From JBCFBK01 sp038562555 (GTDB lineage Bacteria; Bacteroidota; Bacteroidia; Bacteroidales; Prolixibacteraceae), in contig JBCFBK010000024.1 in the NCBI GenBank assembly GCA_038562555.1, positions 1 through 64,000 on the forward strand: a stretch of 64,000 bases of DNA, written 5' to 3'. Numbering within the stretch: the first letter of the stretch is position 1; each line of letters starts with the position of its first letter. The notes under the pieces were generated by a model. The model made no database searches. It was not told the DNA's origin and was given only the letters and a program-made list of their open reading frames with translations. Of the stretch, positions 53,255 through 60,938 are shown one piece after another. The translations under genes were made by a program, and so were the position numbers.

Positions 53255-54409
53255 TTGAAATTCTACCGGAAAAAAAGGCTTTTGAAAGCTGCCATTTACG
53301 TGTTCGCGCTGCTGATTGGCGCCACCTCGCTCCTTTACACGAGCTGGCTTGCAAAAAACGTGGCTGAAAAAGAGCGCAGGAGCGTAGCCACCTGGGCCGA
53401 AGCCACCAGACATCTTTCGCAGGCGGCCGGCTCCGAAACACACAACATGGATTTCCTGCTCAAAATCATCCAGCTCAATACCGACATCCCGATCATCCTG
53501 ACCGACGATGCCCTGAACATTATTTCGAGCAGCAACATCAGTTACACCGAAAACAATAAGGACCAGTTACTCAAAAGGAAACTGAAAAAGATGATCCGCG
53601 AACATGCGCCCATCCGGATCGAAGTTTCCGACGATGAAACACACTTCCTGTATTACCGTGATTCGTTGGTACTGCGGCGCCTGAAGTTTTTCCCGATCGT
53701 ACAAATTATCATTATCACCCTTTTCATTTTCGTCGCTTACCTGGCATTCAGCTCATCAAGGCGGGCCGAACAAAACCAGGTATGGCTTGGCTTGTCGAAA
53801 GAAACAGCCCATCAGCTCGGAACGCCCATCTCATCGCTTATGGCATGGAAAGAACTGTTGAAACCAGAGGGTGTCAGGGAGGAGATGATTATGGAACTTG
53901 AGAAGGATATCAGCCGCCTGATTAAGATAACCGACCGCTTCTCCAAGATCGGATCGGCACCCGAACTCATCACCGCCGACCTTGCTCCCGTAATCAGTTC
54001 CACCATTTCATATCTGCGCAACCGGACATCGCCCAAAGTAAAGTTCCTCCTGAAATACGACCAGTCGCGCCTCTACCTGGTGCCGCACAACCCGGTGCTG
54101 ATGAGTTGGGTATTCGAGAACCTTTGTAAAAACTCAGTCGATGCAACCGGTGGAGACGGTATCATTTCGATCGAGATGGTTGAAACAGAGGACGAGCTGA
54201 TTATCGACGTAAGCGATAACGGCAAAGGCATTGCCAAATCGCAGTATAAAACCATCTTCATTCCGGGATTTACCACCAAATCACGCGGCTGGGGGCTTGG
54301 CCTGCCGCTTGTAAAAAGGATTATCGAGAACTACCACCGGGGGAGAATCTTCCTGAAGTATTCGGAAGTCGGCGAAGGCTCTACCTTCCGGATCATCCTG
54401 AAATTATAA
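53255..54409 (+). CDS. Orphan sensor histidine kinase (TTG start)
   Basis: The 384-aa protein has one N-terminal membrane helix (about 10-28), a short periplasmic sensor part and a second helix near 150-167. The H-box is SKETAHQLGTPISSLM, the N-box is NLCKNSVDATGG, and the G-boxes are DVSDNGKGI and GWGLGLPLVKRIIENYHRG. TTG at 53255 is the likely start because no suitable ATG precedes the first helix. No response regulator is adjacent, so its partner must be elsewhere. It follows dxs closely and may be co-transcribed. Confidence 0.9.
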   Translation: MKFYRKKRLLKAAIYVFALLIGATSLLYTSWLAKNVAEKERRSVATWAEATRHLSQAAGSETHNMDFLLKIIQLNTDIPIILTDDALNIISSSNISYTENNKDQLLKRKLKKMIREHAPIRIEVSDDETHFLYYRDSLVLRRLKFFPIVQIIIITLFIFVAYLAFSSSRRAEQNQVWLGLSKETAHQLGTPISSLMAWKELLKPEGVREEMIMELEKDISRLIKITDRFSKIGSAPELITADLAPVISSTISYLRNRTSPKVKFLLKYDQSRLYLVPHNPVLMSWVFENLCKNSVDATGGDGIISIEMVETEDELIIDVSDNGKGIAKSQYKTIFIPGFTTKSRGWGLGLPLVKRIIENYHRGRIFLKYSEVGEGSTFRIILKL

Positions 54410-54488
54410 CTGGCAATTCCCGGCAGACGACTCCTTTGTTTTTTTCATTTTAAAATTTACAAAACTTTCACCGTGTATATATTTTTTA

Positions 54489-54496
54489 TACTTTTG
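54489..54496 (+). promoter_or_regulatory. -7 promoter box TACTTTTG of the yceD-rpmF operon
   Basis: This exact TAnnTTTG match lies 20 bp before the ATG at 54516 and is identical to the pyrH box. Confidence 0.6.
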
Positions 54497-54515
54497 CAAC
54501 ACTTTTTTCGGAGCA

Positions 54516-55049
54516 ATGGCAAAACTGAGCAAATATAACATTGCATTCAAAGGACTCGGGCAGGGTATACACGAATTTGATTATCAGATAGATAAAAAGT
54601 TCTTTGAATATTTCGACGGTGGGATTGCCAACGACGGCGACGTTGCGGTAAGGGTGAAACTGGAGAAAGAAAGTTCATTGATGATTATTTGGTTCAGCGT
54701 AAACGGAACGGTTAAAATACAGTGTGACAGATGCCTGGAGCTATACGACCAGCCCGTGAAGAGTGAAAACAAATTATTTGTAAAATACGGCGAAGAAACC
54801 TTTGATGAAGGAGACGATGTGATCTGGATCAGCCCGGCCGACCATCAGCTCAATGTAGCCAAACTGATCTACGACTTCATCATTCTTTCAATTCCGATCA
54901 GGCAGGTTCATCCCGACGACAGAAACGGGAACAGTACCTGTGACCCGGAAATGCTCGAACGCCTGAATAGCCTGATGGTTCCCGACCGAACGGAAGGACC
55001 GGCTGACAGCAGGTGGGATGATTTAAAGAAATTATTAGGAAACGAATGA
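54516..55049 (+). CDS. YceD-family protein (DUF177), 23S rRNA accumulation factor
   Basis: The 177-aa protein has the family core KIQCDRCLELYDQPVKSE followed by an acidic beta-rich half (EGDDVIWISPADHQLNVAKL) and the I..S-P-I-RQVHPDD segment. YceD proteins are encoded directly upstream of L32 in most bacteria and are needed for normal 23S rRNA levels. The 16-bp gap to rpmF shows one operon. The C-terminal WDDLKKLLGNE is typical. Confidence 0.9.
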   Translation: MAKLSKYNIAFKGLGQGIHEFDYQIDKKFFEYFDGGIANDGDVAVRVKLEKESSLMIIWFSVNGTVKIQCDRCLELYDQPVKSENKLFVKYGEETFDEGDDVIWISPADHQLNVAKLIYDFIILSIPIRQVHPDDRNGNSTCDPEMLERLNSLMVPDRTEGPADSRWDDLKKLLGNE

Positions 55050-55065
55050 ATAAAGATTATTAAAA

Positions 55066-55251
55066 ATGGCACATCCAAAACACAGACATTCCAAATCCAG
55101 AAGGGATAAGAGAAGAACACACGACAAGGCGATCCCGGCGACGCTCGCAAGCTGCTCCAATTGCGGCGCAACCGTAAAATATCACACGGTATGCCCCGAA
55201 TGCGGATATTACAGAGGCAAACTCGCCATTGAGAAAGAAGTTACTGTCTAA
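55066..55251 (+). CDS. rpmF: 50S ribosomal protein L32
   Basis: The 61-aa basic protein reads MAHPKHRHSKSRRDKRRTH and carries a zinc-ribbon with four Cys (CSNCG...CPECG). It belongs to the Zn-binding C+ form of L32. It follows yceD in the usual order. The neighbour expected in many phyla, plsX, is absent. Confidence 0.97.
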   Translation: MAHPKHRHSKSRRDKRRTHDKAIPATLASCSNCGATVKYHTVCPECGYYRGKLAIEKEVTV

Positions 55252-55326
55252 GACGATTAACACTACGGCCCAGGAACCTCAGGTACGGGTCTGAAGGCCG
55301 CCGTGAAATGCAGGATATATCACGAT

Positions 55327-55357
55327 AAAGGTGCAAAGAATAATTCTTTGCACCTTT
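55327..55357 (+). terminator. Perfect 15-bp palindromic hairpin after rpmF
   Basis: AAAGGTGCAAAGAAT and ATTCTTTGCACCTTT flank a single A. The stem has flanking A and T runs on both sides and would act as a terminator in either direction, most probably for yceD-rpmF. The remaining 170 bp to fabH hold a TATCTTTC box (55453-55460). Confidence 0.75.
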
Positions 55358-55534
55358 ATGTGTTTAAATTTTTGAACGATTCAATGAATTGTTTTAAAAG
55401 GAGTTAATAAACACTTTTATTCTTTTTCCTTGGCGCTTAAGTTTTTTACCTTTATCTTTCGGGCTACATTTTTTTAAAATATTTCGTGCGTGACAGGTTT
55501 TCATGCTGTCGCGCATGCTGTTAAACTATTGATT

Positions 55535-56530
55535 ATGGGAGACATTCGTGCAGCAATAACTGGTATTGGTGCATTTTTACCTGAATACAGGCTGACAAAT
55601 GATGAAATAAGTACGATGGTCGATACTTCTGATGAGTGGATCATGCAACGCATCGGAATTAAAGAACGAAGAATATTTAAGGAGCCCGGCAAAGGGACCT
55701 CTGATATGGGAACGGCAGCCGTGCTGCAACTACTGGAAAAAACAAAGACTCCGCACGATGACATTGAATTACTCATCTGTGCCACCATTACCCCTGATAA
55801 ACCACTTCCCGCTACGGCGAATATTATTTGCAACAAGGCCCGGCTTCACAATGCCTGGAGTTTTGACCTGAATGCCGCCTGCTCGGGTTTTATTTTTGCG
55901 CTTTCAACAGGTGTTTCATTCATCGAATCGGGGCGATACAAAAAAGTAATTATCGTGGCTGCCGATATGATGTCGGCGATCACTGATTATACCGACCGTA
56001 CAACCTGTCCCTTATTTGGCGACGGTGCGGCTGCTGTCTTGCTTGAACCGGCAACCGGAGAAGAAGGAATTGTCGACTTTAAGAACCATACCGACGGGAA
56101 AGGACGTAATTATCTGTATGTGAAAGCCGGCGGATCGAAACATCCGGCGTCGGCCGAGACGGTGGCAAAAAGGGAGCATTTCATTCATCAGGACGGGCCT
56201 ACGGTATATAAACATGCTGTTTCACGGATGGCCGACGTAGCGGTTGAGATGATGAGTAAACACAACATTACCTCCGAAAATCTGGCCTGGCTGGTTCCCC
56301 ACCAGGCAAACATGCGGATTATCGATGCAGTTGCACGGCGAATGAACATCAGTCCGAACCAGGTCATGATCAATATTCAGAAATACGGGAATACCACGGC
56401 GGCAACCGTCCCCTTGTGCCTGTACGATTACGAGAAACGGCTGAGAAAAGGGGACAACCTGATCCTGGCTGCATTTGGCGCCGGATTTACCTGGGGCGCA
56501 GTGTACCTGAAATGGGCATATGATAGTTAG
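55535..56530 (+). CDS. fabH: Beta-ketoacyl-ACP synthase III
   Basis: The 331-aa thiolase-fold enzyme has the catalytic Cys in LNAACSGFIFAL, His in VPHQANMRI and Asn in YGNTTAATVPL. It starts type II fatty-acid synthesis by condensing acetyl-CoA with malonyl-ACP. ATG 55535 (MGDIRAAITGIGAF) gives the normal length; an in-frame start at 55490 lacks support. The last residues, AYDS, and the stop overlap a TTAGTTTTGAG repeat word. Confidence 0.95.
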   Translation: MGDIRAAITGIGAFLPEYRLTNDEISTMVDTSDEWIMQRIGIKERRIFKEPGKGTSDMGTAAVLQLLEKTKTPHDDIELLICATITPDKPLPATANIICNKARLHNAWSFDLNAACSGFIFALSTGVSFIESGRYKKVIIVAADMMSAITDYTDRTTCPLFGDGAAAVLLEPATGEEGIVDFKNHTDGKGRNYLYVKAGGSKHPASAETVAKREHFIHQDGPTVYKHAVSRMADVAVEMMSKHNITSENLAWLVPHQANMRIIDAVARRMNISPNQVMINIQKYGNTTAATVPLCLYDYEKRLRKGDNLILAAFGAGFTWGAVYLKWAYDS

Positions 56531-56592
56531 TTTTGAGTTTTGAGCTTTGAGCTGTTAGTGTCATTTAACGATTTAACCATTTAGCTATTTAT
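56531..56592. repeat. Intergenic repeat block (GAGCTTTGAGTTTTGAG and TTAACCATTTAGC words)
   Basis: TTTTGAGTTTTGAGCTTTGA and GCTGTTAGTG are followed by TTTAACGATTTAACCATTTA between fabH and the MaoC gene. They are variants of the same type of short near-periodic words as elsewhere. Confidence 0.6.
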
Positions 56593-56597
56593 ATATC

Positions 56598-57074
56598 ATG
56601 GAAACCATGACCCGACCTGTAATTAAGAGCCACGAGGAGTTTGAGAAATACGTAGGACAGAAATTAGGTGTTTCTGATTACCATACCGTGACTCAGGAAC
56701 AAATCAACCAATTTGCCGGTGCAACGCTCGATTTTCAGTGGATACACACCGATCCGGAAAGGGCAAAAAAAGAAGGTGCTTTTGGCGATACGATCGCCCA
56801 TGGGTATCTCACGCTTTCGCTCCTCCCGCTCATGTGGAGCCAGGCTGTACAGGTCGAGAATTTCAGCATGCTCGTTAATTACGGAATTGATCGCTTCAAA
56901 TTCGGACAGCCGGTACTGGTTAACAGCCGGGTCAGGACCCACGTCTGGCTGCAGTCGCTTGCAAATCTGAGAGGAATCAGCAAAGTTCAGCTTCGGGTTC
57001 AGATGGAAATTGAAGGAAATAAAAAACCTGCCTTTGAAGGGGAAATCACGTTTCTGTATCATTTTAATAAATAG
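56598..57074 (+). CDS. MaoC-family dehydratase (R-specific enoyl-CoA hydratase-like)
   Basis: This 158-aa single hot-dog protein has the catalytic Asp/His motif in ATLDFQWIHTDPERAKKEG followed by GDTIAHGYLTLSLLP. It hydrates trans-2-enoyl-CoA to (R)-3-hydroxyacyl-CoA or works on similar thioesters. It follows fabH by 67 bp but is separated by repeats, so shared function in fatty-acid metabolism is only suggested. Confidence 0.88.
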   Translation: METMTRPVIKSHEEFEKYVGQKLGVSDYHTVTQEQINQFAGATLDFQWIHTDPERAKKEGAFGDTIAHGYLTLSLLPLMWSQAVQVENFSMLVNYGIDRFKFGQPVLVNSRVRTHVWLQSLANLRGISKVQLRVQMEIEGNKKPAFEGEITFLYHFNK

Positions 57075-57233
57075 ACACAAGTAGCAAGTCGTAAGTATCA
57101 AATATCAAGACACAAGACAAGGAAAATGGCGGCAAGGTGACAAGGTGGCAAGGTGACAAGGTAAGAATCGTGTAACCCTGTAACCCTGCAACCCTCTTCG
57201 GTCTTACGACTTTCTACTTACGACTACTACTCG
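57075..57233. repeat. Composite intergenic repeat block 8
   Basis: GACACAAGTAGCAAGTCG and TAAGTATCAAATATCAAGAC are followed by CAAGGTGACAAGGTGGCAAG and its copies (57133-57161). TGTAACCCTGTAACCCTGCA (57173-57192) and CTTACGAC words (57204-57231) come next. At least four families meet in 160 bp. Confidence 0.85.
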
Positions 57234-57257
57234 CTTGCAGCTTCCGGGTCTTTTTTC

Positions 57258-57265
57258 TATCTTTA
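57258..57265 (+). promoter_or_regulatory. -7-like box TATCTTTA of bactofilin and the atp genes
   Basis: The box lies 21 bp before ATG 57286 and is probably the promoter that reads bactofilin and then the ATP synthase genes. Confidence 0.45.
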
Positions 57266-57285
57266 CCCGCATACAAAAATCAACA

Positions 57286-57657
57286 ATGGCAAAATCTTTT
57301 AATGAGATTGATGCGCAGGCAATCAATCTGATTGGTAAAGGCACTCAAATAACCGGCGACATTCACTCTGAGGGAGATATCAGGATAGACGGGGAACTGG
57401 CAGGGAACTTGCAAAGCACCGGACGGGTAGTCATTGGTATCTCCGGAAAAATCACAGGCAACATCGCCTGTAAAAACTGTGAAGTCTCCGGGTTGGTTGA
57501 AGGAAACCTCAGCATTGAACAACTCCTGGGCTTAAAAGCTTCAGCACATGTTAAAGGGGACATCATCTCCGGCAAGCTTAGCATCGAACCGGGTTCTGTT
57601 TTCATTGGTTCATGCCAAATGAATGAAGAGGTTAATCATGAAAAACTCAGGATTTGA
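57286..57657 (+). CDS. Bactofilin (polymer-forming cytoskeletal protein)
   Basis: This 123-aa DUF583 protein starts MAKSFNEIDAQAINLIGKG. It consists mainly of a right-handed beta-helix (residues about 25-110) with repeating G-x-I/V turns such as GDIHSEGDIRIDGELAGN and VKGDIISGKLSIEPG. Bactofilins self-assemble without nucleotides and organise membrane or envelope proteins. The 3' end overlaps atpZ by 20 bp, so it is tied to the ATP synthase operon. ATG 57286 was preferred over 57235 because of the -7 box. Confidence 0.92.
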   Translation: MAKSFNEIDAQAINLIGKGTQITGDIHSEGDIRIDGELAGNLQSTGRVVIGISGKITGNIACKNCEVSGLVEGNLSIEQLLGLKASAHVKGDIISGKLSIEPGSVFIGSCQMNEEVNHEKLRI

Positions 57658-57862
57658 CAAGCCCAAAAAAAAGCTCGACCAGTTTATCCGGTATTCCAGT
57701 CTCGCCTTTGAAATGATGGCTATTATGGCTGCAGGTGTTTTTGCAGGCTACAAAATTGACCACTGGCTCGACCTGAGCTTTCCGGCATTCACCCTTGCCC
57801 TGATGATCCTTTCCGTGACCGGCGCCATTTATTATGCCATCAGGAATTTTTTGAAGAAGTGA
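57638..57862 (+). CDS. AtpZ/AtpI-family ATP synthase assembly protein
   Basis: The 74-aa protein has two membrane helices, the first with SSLAFEMMAIMAAGVFAGYK and the second FTLALMILSVTGAIYYAIR. This is the AtpZ/AtpI type found at the head of F-ATPase operons and linked to c-ring assembly or Mg uptake. ATG 57638 overlaps bactofilin; 57623 is an alternative. Confidence 0.82.
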   Translation: MKNSGFDKPKKKLDQFIRYSSLAFEMMAIMAAGVFAGYKIDHWLDLSFPAFTLALMILSVTGAIYYAIRNFLKK

Positions 57863-57957
57863 AACGGGAGACCGGAGACGGGAAACCGGAGAACGGAACT
57901 AACAGCTAATAGCTTCTTCCTATGTCTTGATACTTACGACTAAATACTTACGACTAC
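57863..57957. repeat. Intergenic repeat block 9 inside the ATP synthase operon
   Basis: Starting one base after the atpZ stop, ACGGGAGACCGGAGACGGGA and AACCGGAGAACGG are followed by AACAGCTAATAGCTTC, TATGTCTTGATACTTACGAC and AAATACTTACGACTAC. The repeats lie between genes that should be co-transcribed, so they must be tolerated in the mRNA. Confidence 0.8.
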
Positions 57958-57963
57958 AGATCA

Positions 57964-58338
57964 ATGAAGCATTTCCTCAGAAACTCAATTATCCTTGCCA
58001 TGGTCCTGCTAACAGGCGGTTACCTGCTGTTCACCCTGGTTATCCCCCGTCTGTTTACGCCGGTGCTGGTTTTCCTGCTATTTTTTATCTTCGTCGTAAC
58101 AAACATTGTTTACGCATGGTTGTTTACTACCTTGAAGAAAAATAACCGAAGGTTCACAACAACTTTCATGGCCCTAAATGTTGCAAAAATGTTTATTTAC
58201 CTGGTTGTTGTGGTTGGTTCAGCCTGGCTGCAACGCGAACACGCAAAGGAAATCATGATTGGCTTTCTGGTCATGTATATTGCCTTTTCTGTATTGGAGG
58301 TTGTTTCGACCTTACGGCTTGTGAAAAAAGATAATTAA
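57964..58338 (+). CDS. Small membrane protein of the ATP synthase operon (AtpI-like position)
   Basis: The 124-aa protein has four hydrophobic helices (about 8-28, 33-52, 73-92 and 98-118) and a basic C-terminus. No motif was recognised. Its location between atpZ and atpB is typical of the uncharacterised membrane protein found there in many Bacteroidetes, and it may aid assembly. Confidence 0.75.
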   Translation: MKHFLRNSIILAMVLLTGGYLLFTLVIPRLFTPVLVFLLFFIFVVTNIVYAWLFTTLKKNNRRFTTTFMALNVAKMFIYLVVVVGSAWLQREHAKEIMIGFLVMYIAFSVLEVVSTLRLVKKDN

Positions 58339-58434
58339 ATTAACACACAGGAAAACATCGCCTGAAATAAATTTGCTGACTTGATGAGATTTTTCTATAA
58401 AAGACGAATGATACGGGAGTTATCGGAAAACAGG

Positions 58435-59523
58435 ATGAAGCGAATCGCGCTAATTTTCTTCGCATTTCTTCTCTCCATCACCTTTACCGTTTTCCCGGCC
58501 GTGTCGATCGCCGGATTACAGCACGAAGCGCAAACTGAAACCGACACGAAACAGTTCAAAGCGGGCGATTTTGTTATGGATCATGTTTCCGATGCCTTTG
58601 AATGGCACATCCTCACCTATCATCATACGCATGTCAGCGTTCCCCTGCCGGTGATCCTGTACAGCAAACACAGCGGGTGGCATGTCTTCTTATCGTCGCG
58701 GTTCCATCACGGACACGAATCCTATAAAAATTTCAGTATCGCGGCAACGGGTAAACATGCCGGTAAGATTGTGGAGACGGATGCACAGGGCACCGAAAGC
58801 CTTCCCATCGACCTGTCGATGACCAAGGTTGTTTTTGGCATTCTTTTCAGCGTGATTATCCTGATCTGGCTCTTTACGGCCATTGCCCGGTCGGCCGTCA
58901 GAAATGCCGGGAAAGCGCCCGCGGGACTTCAGAACATGTTTGAGCCCGTTATTTTGTTTGTCCGCGATGAAGTGGCCGTTCCGGCTATCGGATCAACGAA
59001 GGCGGAACGCTTTTTACCTTTTTTGCTCACCTTATTTTTCTTTATTCTGGTCAATAATCTCCTTGGCTTGATCCCCATTTTTCCTTTTGGCGCCAACGTT
59101 ACGGGAAATATCGGCGTTACACTGGTTCTGGCCTTATTTACTTTTTTGGTAACCACGTTCAGCGGGAATAAACACTACTGGAAAGAGATTTATAATCCGG
59201 ACGTACCCCTGTGGCTGAAATTTCCGTTTCCGCTGATGCCCATTATTGAGCTGACCGGCATGATTACCAAGCCCTTTGTGCTGATGGTGCGGTTATTCGC
59301 GAACATGATGGCCGGGCACATGATCATTATGGTCTTTGTAAGCCTGATCTTTATATTCTCGAGCCTGATGGGGCCGGGAGCCGGAGCCGGTGTTTCGGTG
59401 ATCTCCATCATCTTTTCGGTCTTTATGACCCTGCTCGACGTGTTGGTCTCCTTCATCCAGGCCTATGTCTTTACGTTGCTCTCGGCCCTGTACTTCGGTA
59501 TGGCAACAGCAGAACATCATTAA
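58435..59523 (+). CDS. atpB: F-type ATP synthase subunit a with N-terminal extension
   Basis: This protein of about 362 aa has a signal-peptide-like start (MKRIALIFFAFLLSITFTVF) and about 110 residues of His-rich periplasmic extension (DAFEWHILTYHHTHVSV). The subunit a domain follows, with the essential Arg in MVRLFANMMAGHMI and the GANVTGNIGVTLVL helix. It forms the proton channels against the c-ring. Bacteroidetes AtpB proteins commonly carry such extensions. Starts at 58384 and 58408 are also in frame. Confidence 0.92.
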   Translation: MKRIALIFFAFLLSITFTVFPAVSIAGLQHEAQTETDTKQFKAGDFVMDHVSDAFEWHILTYHHTHVSVPLPVILYSKHSGWHVFLSSRFHHGHESYKNFSIAATGKHAGKIVETDAQGTESLPIDLSMTKVVFGILFSVIILIWLFTAIARSAVRNAGKAPAGLQNMFEPVILFVRDEVAVPAIGSTKAERFLPFLLTLFFFILVNNLLGLIPIFPFGANVTGNIGVTLVLALFTFLVTTFSGNKHYWKEIYNPDVPLWLKFPFPLMPIIELTGMITKPFVLMVRLFANMMAGHMIIMVFVSLIFIFSSLMGPGAGAGVSVISIIFSVFMTLLDVLVSFIQAYVFTLLSALYFGMATAEHH

Positions 59524-59547
59524 TCATTTATTTATAAATTCAACACT

Positions 59548-59808
59548 ATGACATCGTTATTTATTCTTTTGGCGGAAATTGGAATCGGACTTGGAGTGGC
59601 CGAACTAGGAGCCGCCCTGGGTGCCGGAATGGCAGCAATTGCAGCCGCTGTCGGTATTGGCCGCATCGGCTCAAGCGCGATGGAGGCAATCGCCCGCCAG
59701 CCGGAAGCCAGCGGTGACATCCGCTCGAACATGATCGTGTCTGCAGCACTGATTGAAGGGGTTGCCTTCTTTGCAGTAATTGTGTGTGCACTGATTCTTT
59801 TTGTTTAA
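59548..59808 (+). CDS. atpE: F-type ATP synthase subunit c
   Basis: The 86-aa hairpin protein has helix 1 GAALGAGMAAIAAAVGIG, the polar loop ARQPEASGDIR and the ion-binding Glu in AALIEGVAFFAVIV. The Glu is followed by Gly rather than Ser/Thr, which suggests proton coupling. Helix 1 contains two extra Glu (10 and 19), which is unusual. A strong hairpin follows the stop. Confidence 0.95.
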   Translation: MTSLFILLAEIGIGLGVAELGAALGAGMAAIAAAVGIGRIGSSAMEAIARQPEASGDIRSNMIVSAALIEGVAFFAVIVCALILFV

Positions 59809-59823
59809 AACATTTTTTTAGCG

Positions 59824-59858
59824 CCGTCAGCTCCCGGGATTGCCGGGAGCCCTGACGG
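59824..59858 (+). promoter_or_regulatory. Strong intercistronic hairpin between atpE and atpF
   Basis: CCGTCAG-CTCCCGG-GATTG-CCGGGAG-(CC)-CTGACGG gives 14 base pairs with one bulge. Lying inside an operon and without a T tract, it is more likely a processing or stabilising stem that raises atpE mRNA than a terminator. Confidence 0.65.
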
Positions 59859-59882
59859 TTATTAACTGTAAAAGCAAAAACA

Positions 59883-60377
59883 ATGGAATTTGTTACTCCC
59901 GACATAGGAACGATATTCTGGATGCTGATCATCTTCACGATTGCGCTGTTTATCCTGAAGAAATTCGCCTGGAAACCAATCCTCCACGCGCTGAAGGAAC
60001 GGGAAGCGTCGATTGCCGAGGCATTGACCTCAGCCGAAAGGGCCCGGAAAGAGATGGAAAAATTAAAGGCCGGGAACGAAAGAATTATGGCGGAGGCGCG
60101 AAAAGCAAAGGAAGAAATTCTGAATGAGGCCAAAGAAATTAAAGATCGTATGCTTGCCGAAGCCAAAGAACAGGCCGCCGGCGAGGGACGAAAAATGATT
60201 GAGTCGGCCCGTGTTCAGATCAGGGCCGAAAAAGAAGCTGCCATTAGCGAAATGAAAAAAGAGATGGTGGAGTTGTCGGTTCAGATAGCCGAAAAAATGA
60301 TCCGCAGGGAGTTGAAGGACAAAGCAGATCAGGAGACACTGGTAAATGATCTGCTGAAAGATATTAAACTGAAGTAG
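59883..60377 (+). CDS. atpF: F-type ATP synthase subunit b
   Basis: The 164-aa protein has one N-terminal membrane helix (FWMLIIFTIALFILKKFAW) and a long charged coiled coil of about 130 residues (LTSAERARKEMEKLKAGNER). It forms the peripheral stalk with delta. Its stop is directly followed by the atpH ATG. Confidence 0.94.
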   Translation: MEFVTPDIGTIFWMLIIFTIALFILKKFAWKPILHALKEREASIAEALTSAERARKEMEKLKAGNERIMAEARKAKEEILNEAKEIKDRMLAEAKEQAAGEGRKMIESARVQIRAEKEAAISEMKKEMVELSVQIAEKMIRRELKDKADQETLVNDLLKDIKLK

Positions 60378-60926
60378 ATGGATCAAAGTAAATTAGCCGT
60401 GCGGTACGCCAAAGCCTTTTTTGAGCTCGCGAAAGAAAAAGGCCAGTTGGATGAGTTGAGGCAGGATATGGGCCAGATCCGCAAGCTTTGTGATGAAAAC
60501 GCTGACTTCAAGATGATGATTGAAAGTCCGGTTATCAAAACAAGTCTGAAAATGAAGTTGATGGACGCTGTTCTGGAGGGGAAGGTCAGTAAGCTTACAC
60601 AGAACTTCATCCGGCTGATCACGCATAACAAACGCGAATCAAATCTGGTGAGTATCTGCAGGAATTTTGTGAGCCTGTATAACAGGGACAAAGGGATAAG
60701 GACAGTGGTCCTGACCAGCGCTGTGCCCTTAAGTGACAGCCTGGTTGATAAAATCCGGTCGCTTCTGGAACAGGAACTGAATTCGCCCGTTGAGTTAAGC
60801 CGGAAAGTGGAGCCGGGCCTGATCGGCGGTTTCGTGCTGCGTATTGACGACAAACAGGTTGATACCAGCATTTCTGCCCGGCTGAAAAGAATAAAAACAA
60901 TTTTATTGCAATCAGATATAAAATAG
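60378..60926 (+). CDS. atpH: F-type ATP synthase subunit delta
   Basis: The 182-aa protein has the N-terminal helical domain (VRYAKAFFELAKEKGQLDEL) and the conserved C-terminal KVEPGLIGGFVLRIDDKQVD block. It links the b stalk to the alpha/beta head. It follows atpF with no intergenic base and precedes atpA by 12 bp. Confidence 0.94.
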   Translation: MDQSKLAVRYAKAFFELAKEKGQLDELRQDMGQIRKLCDENADFKMMIESPVIKTSLKMKLMDAVLEGKVSKLTQNFIRLITHNKRESNLVSICRNFVSLYNRDKGIRTVVLTSAVPLSDSLVDKIRSLLEQELNSPVELSRKVEPGLIGGFVLRIDDKQVDTSISARLKRIKTILLQSDIK

Positions 60927-60938
60927 AAACAGACGAAC

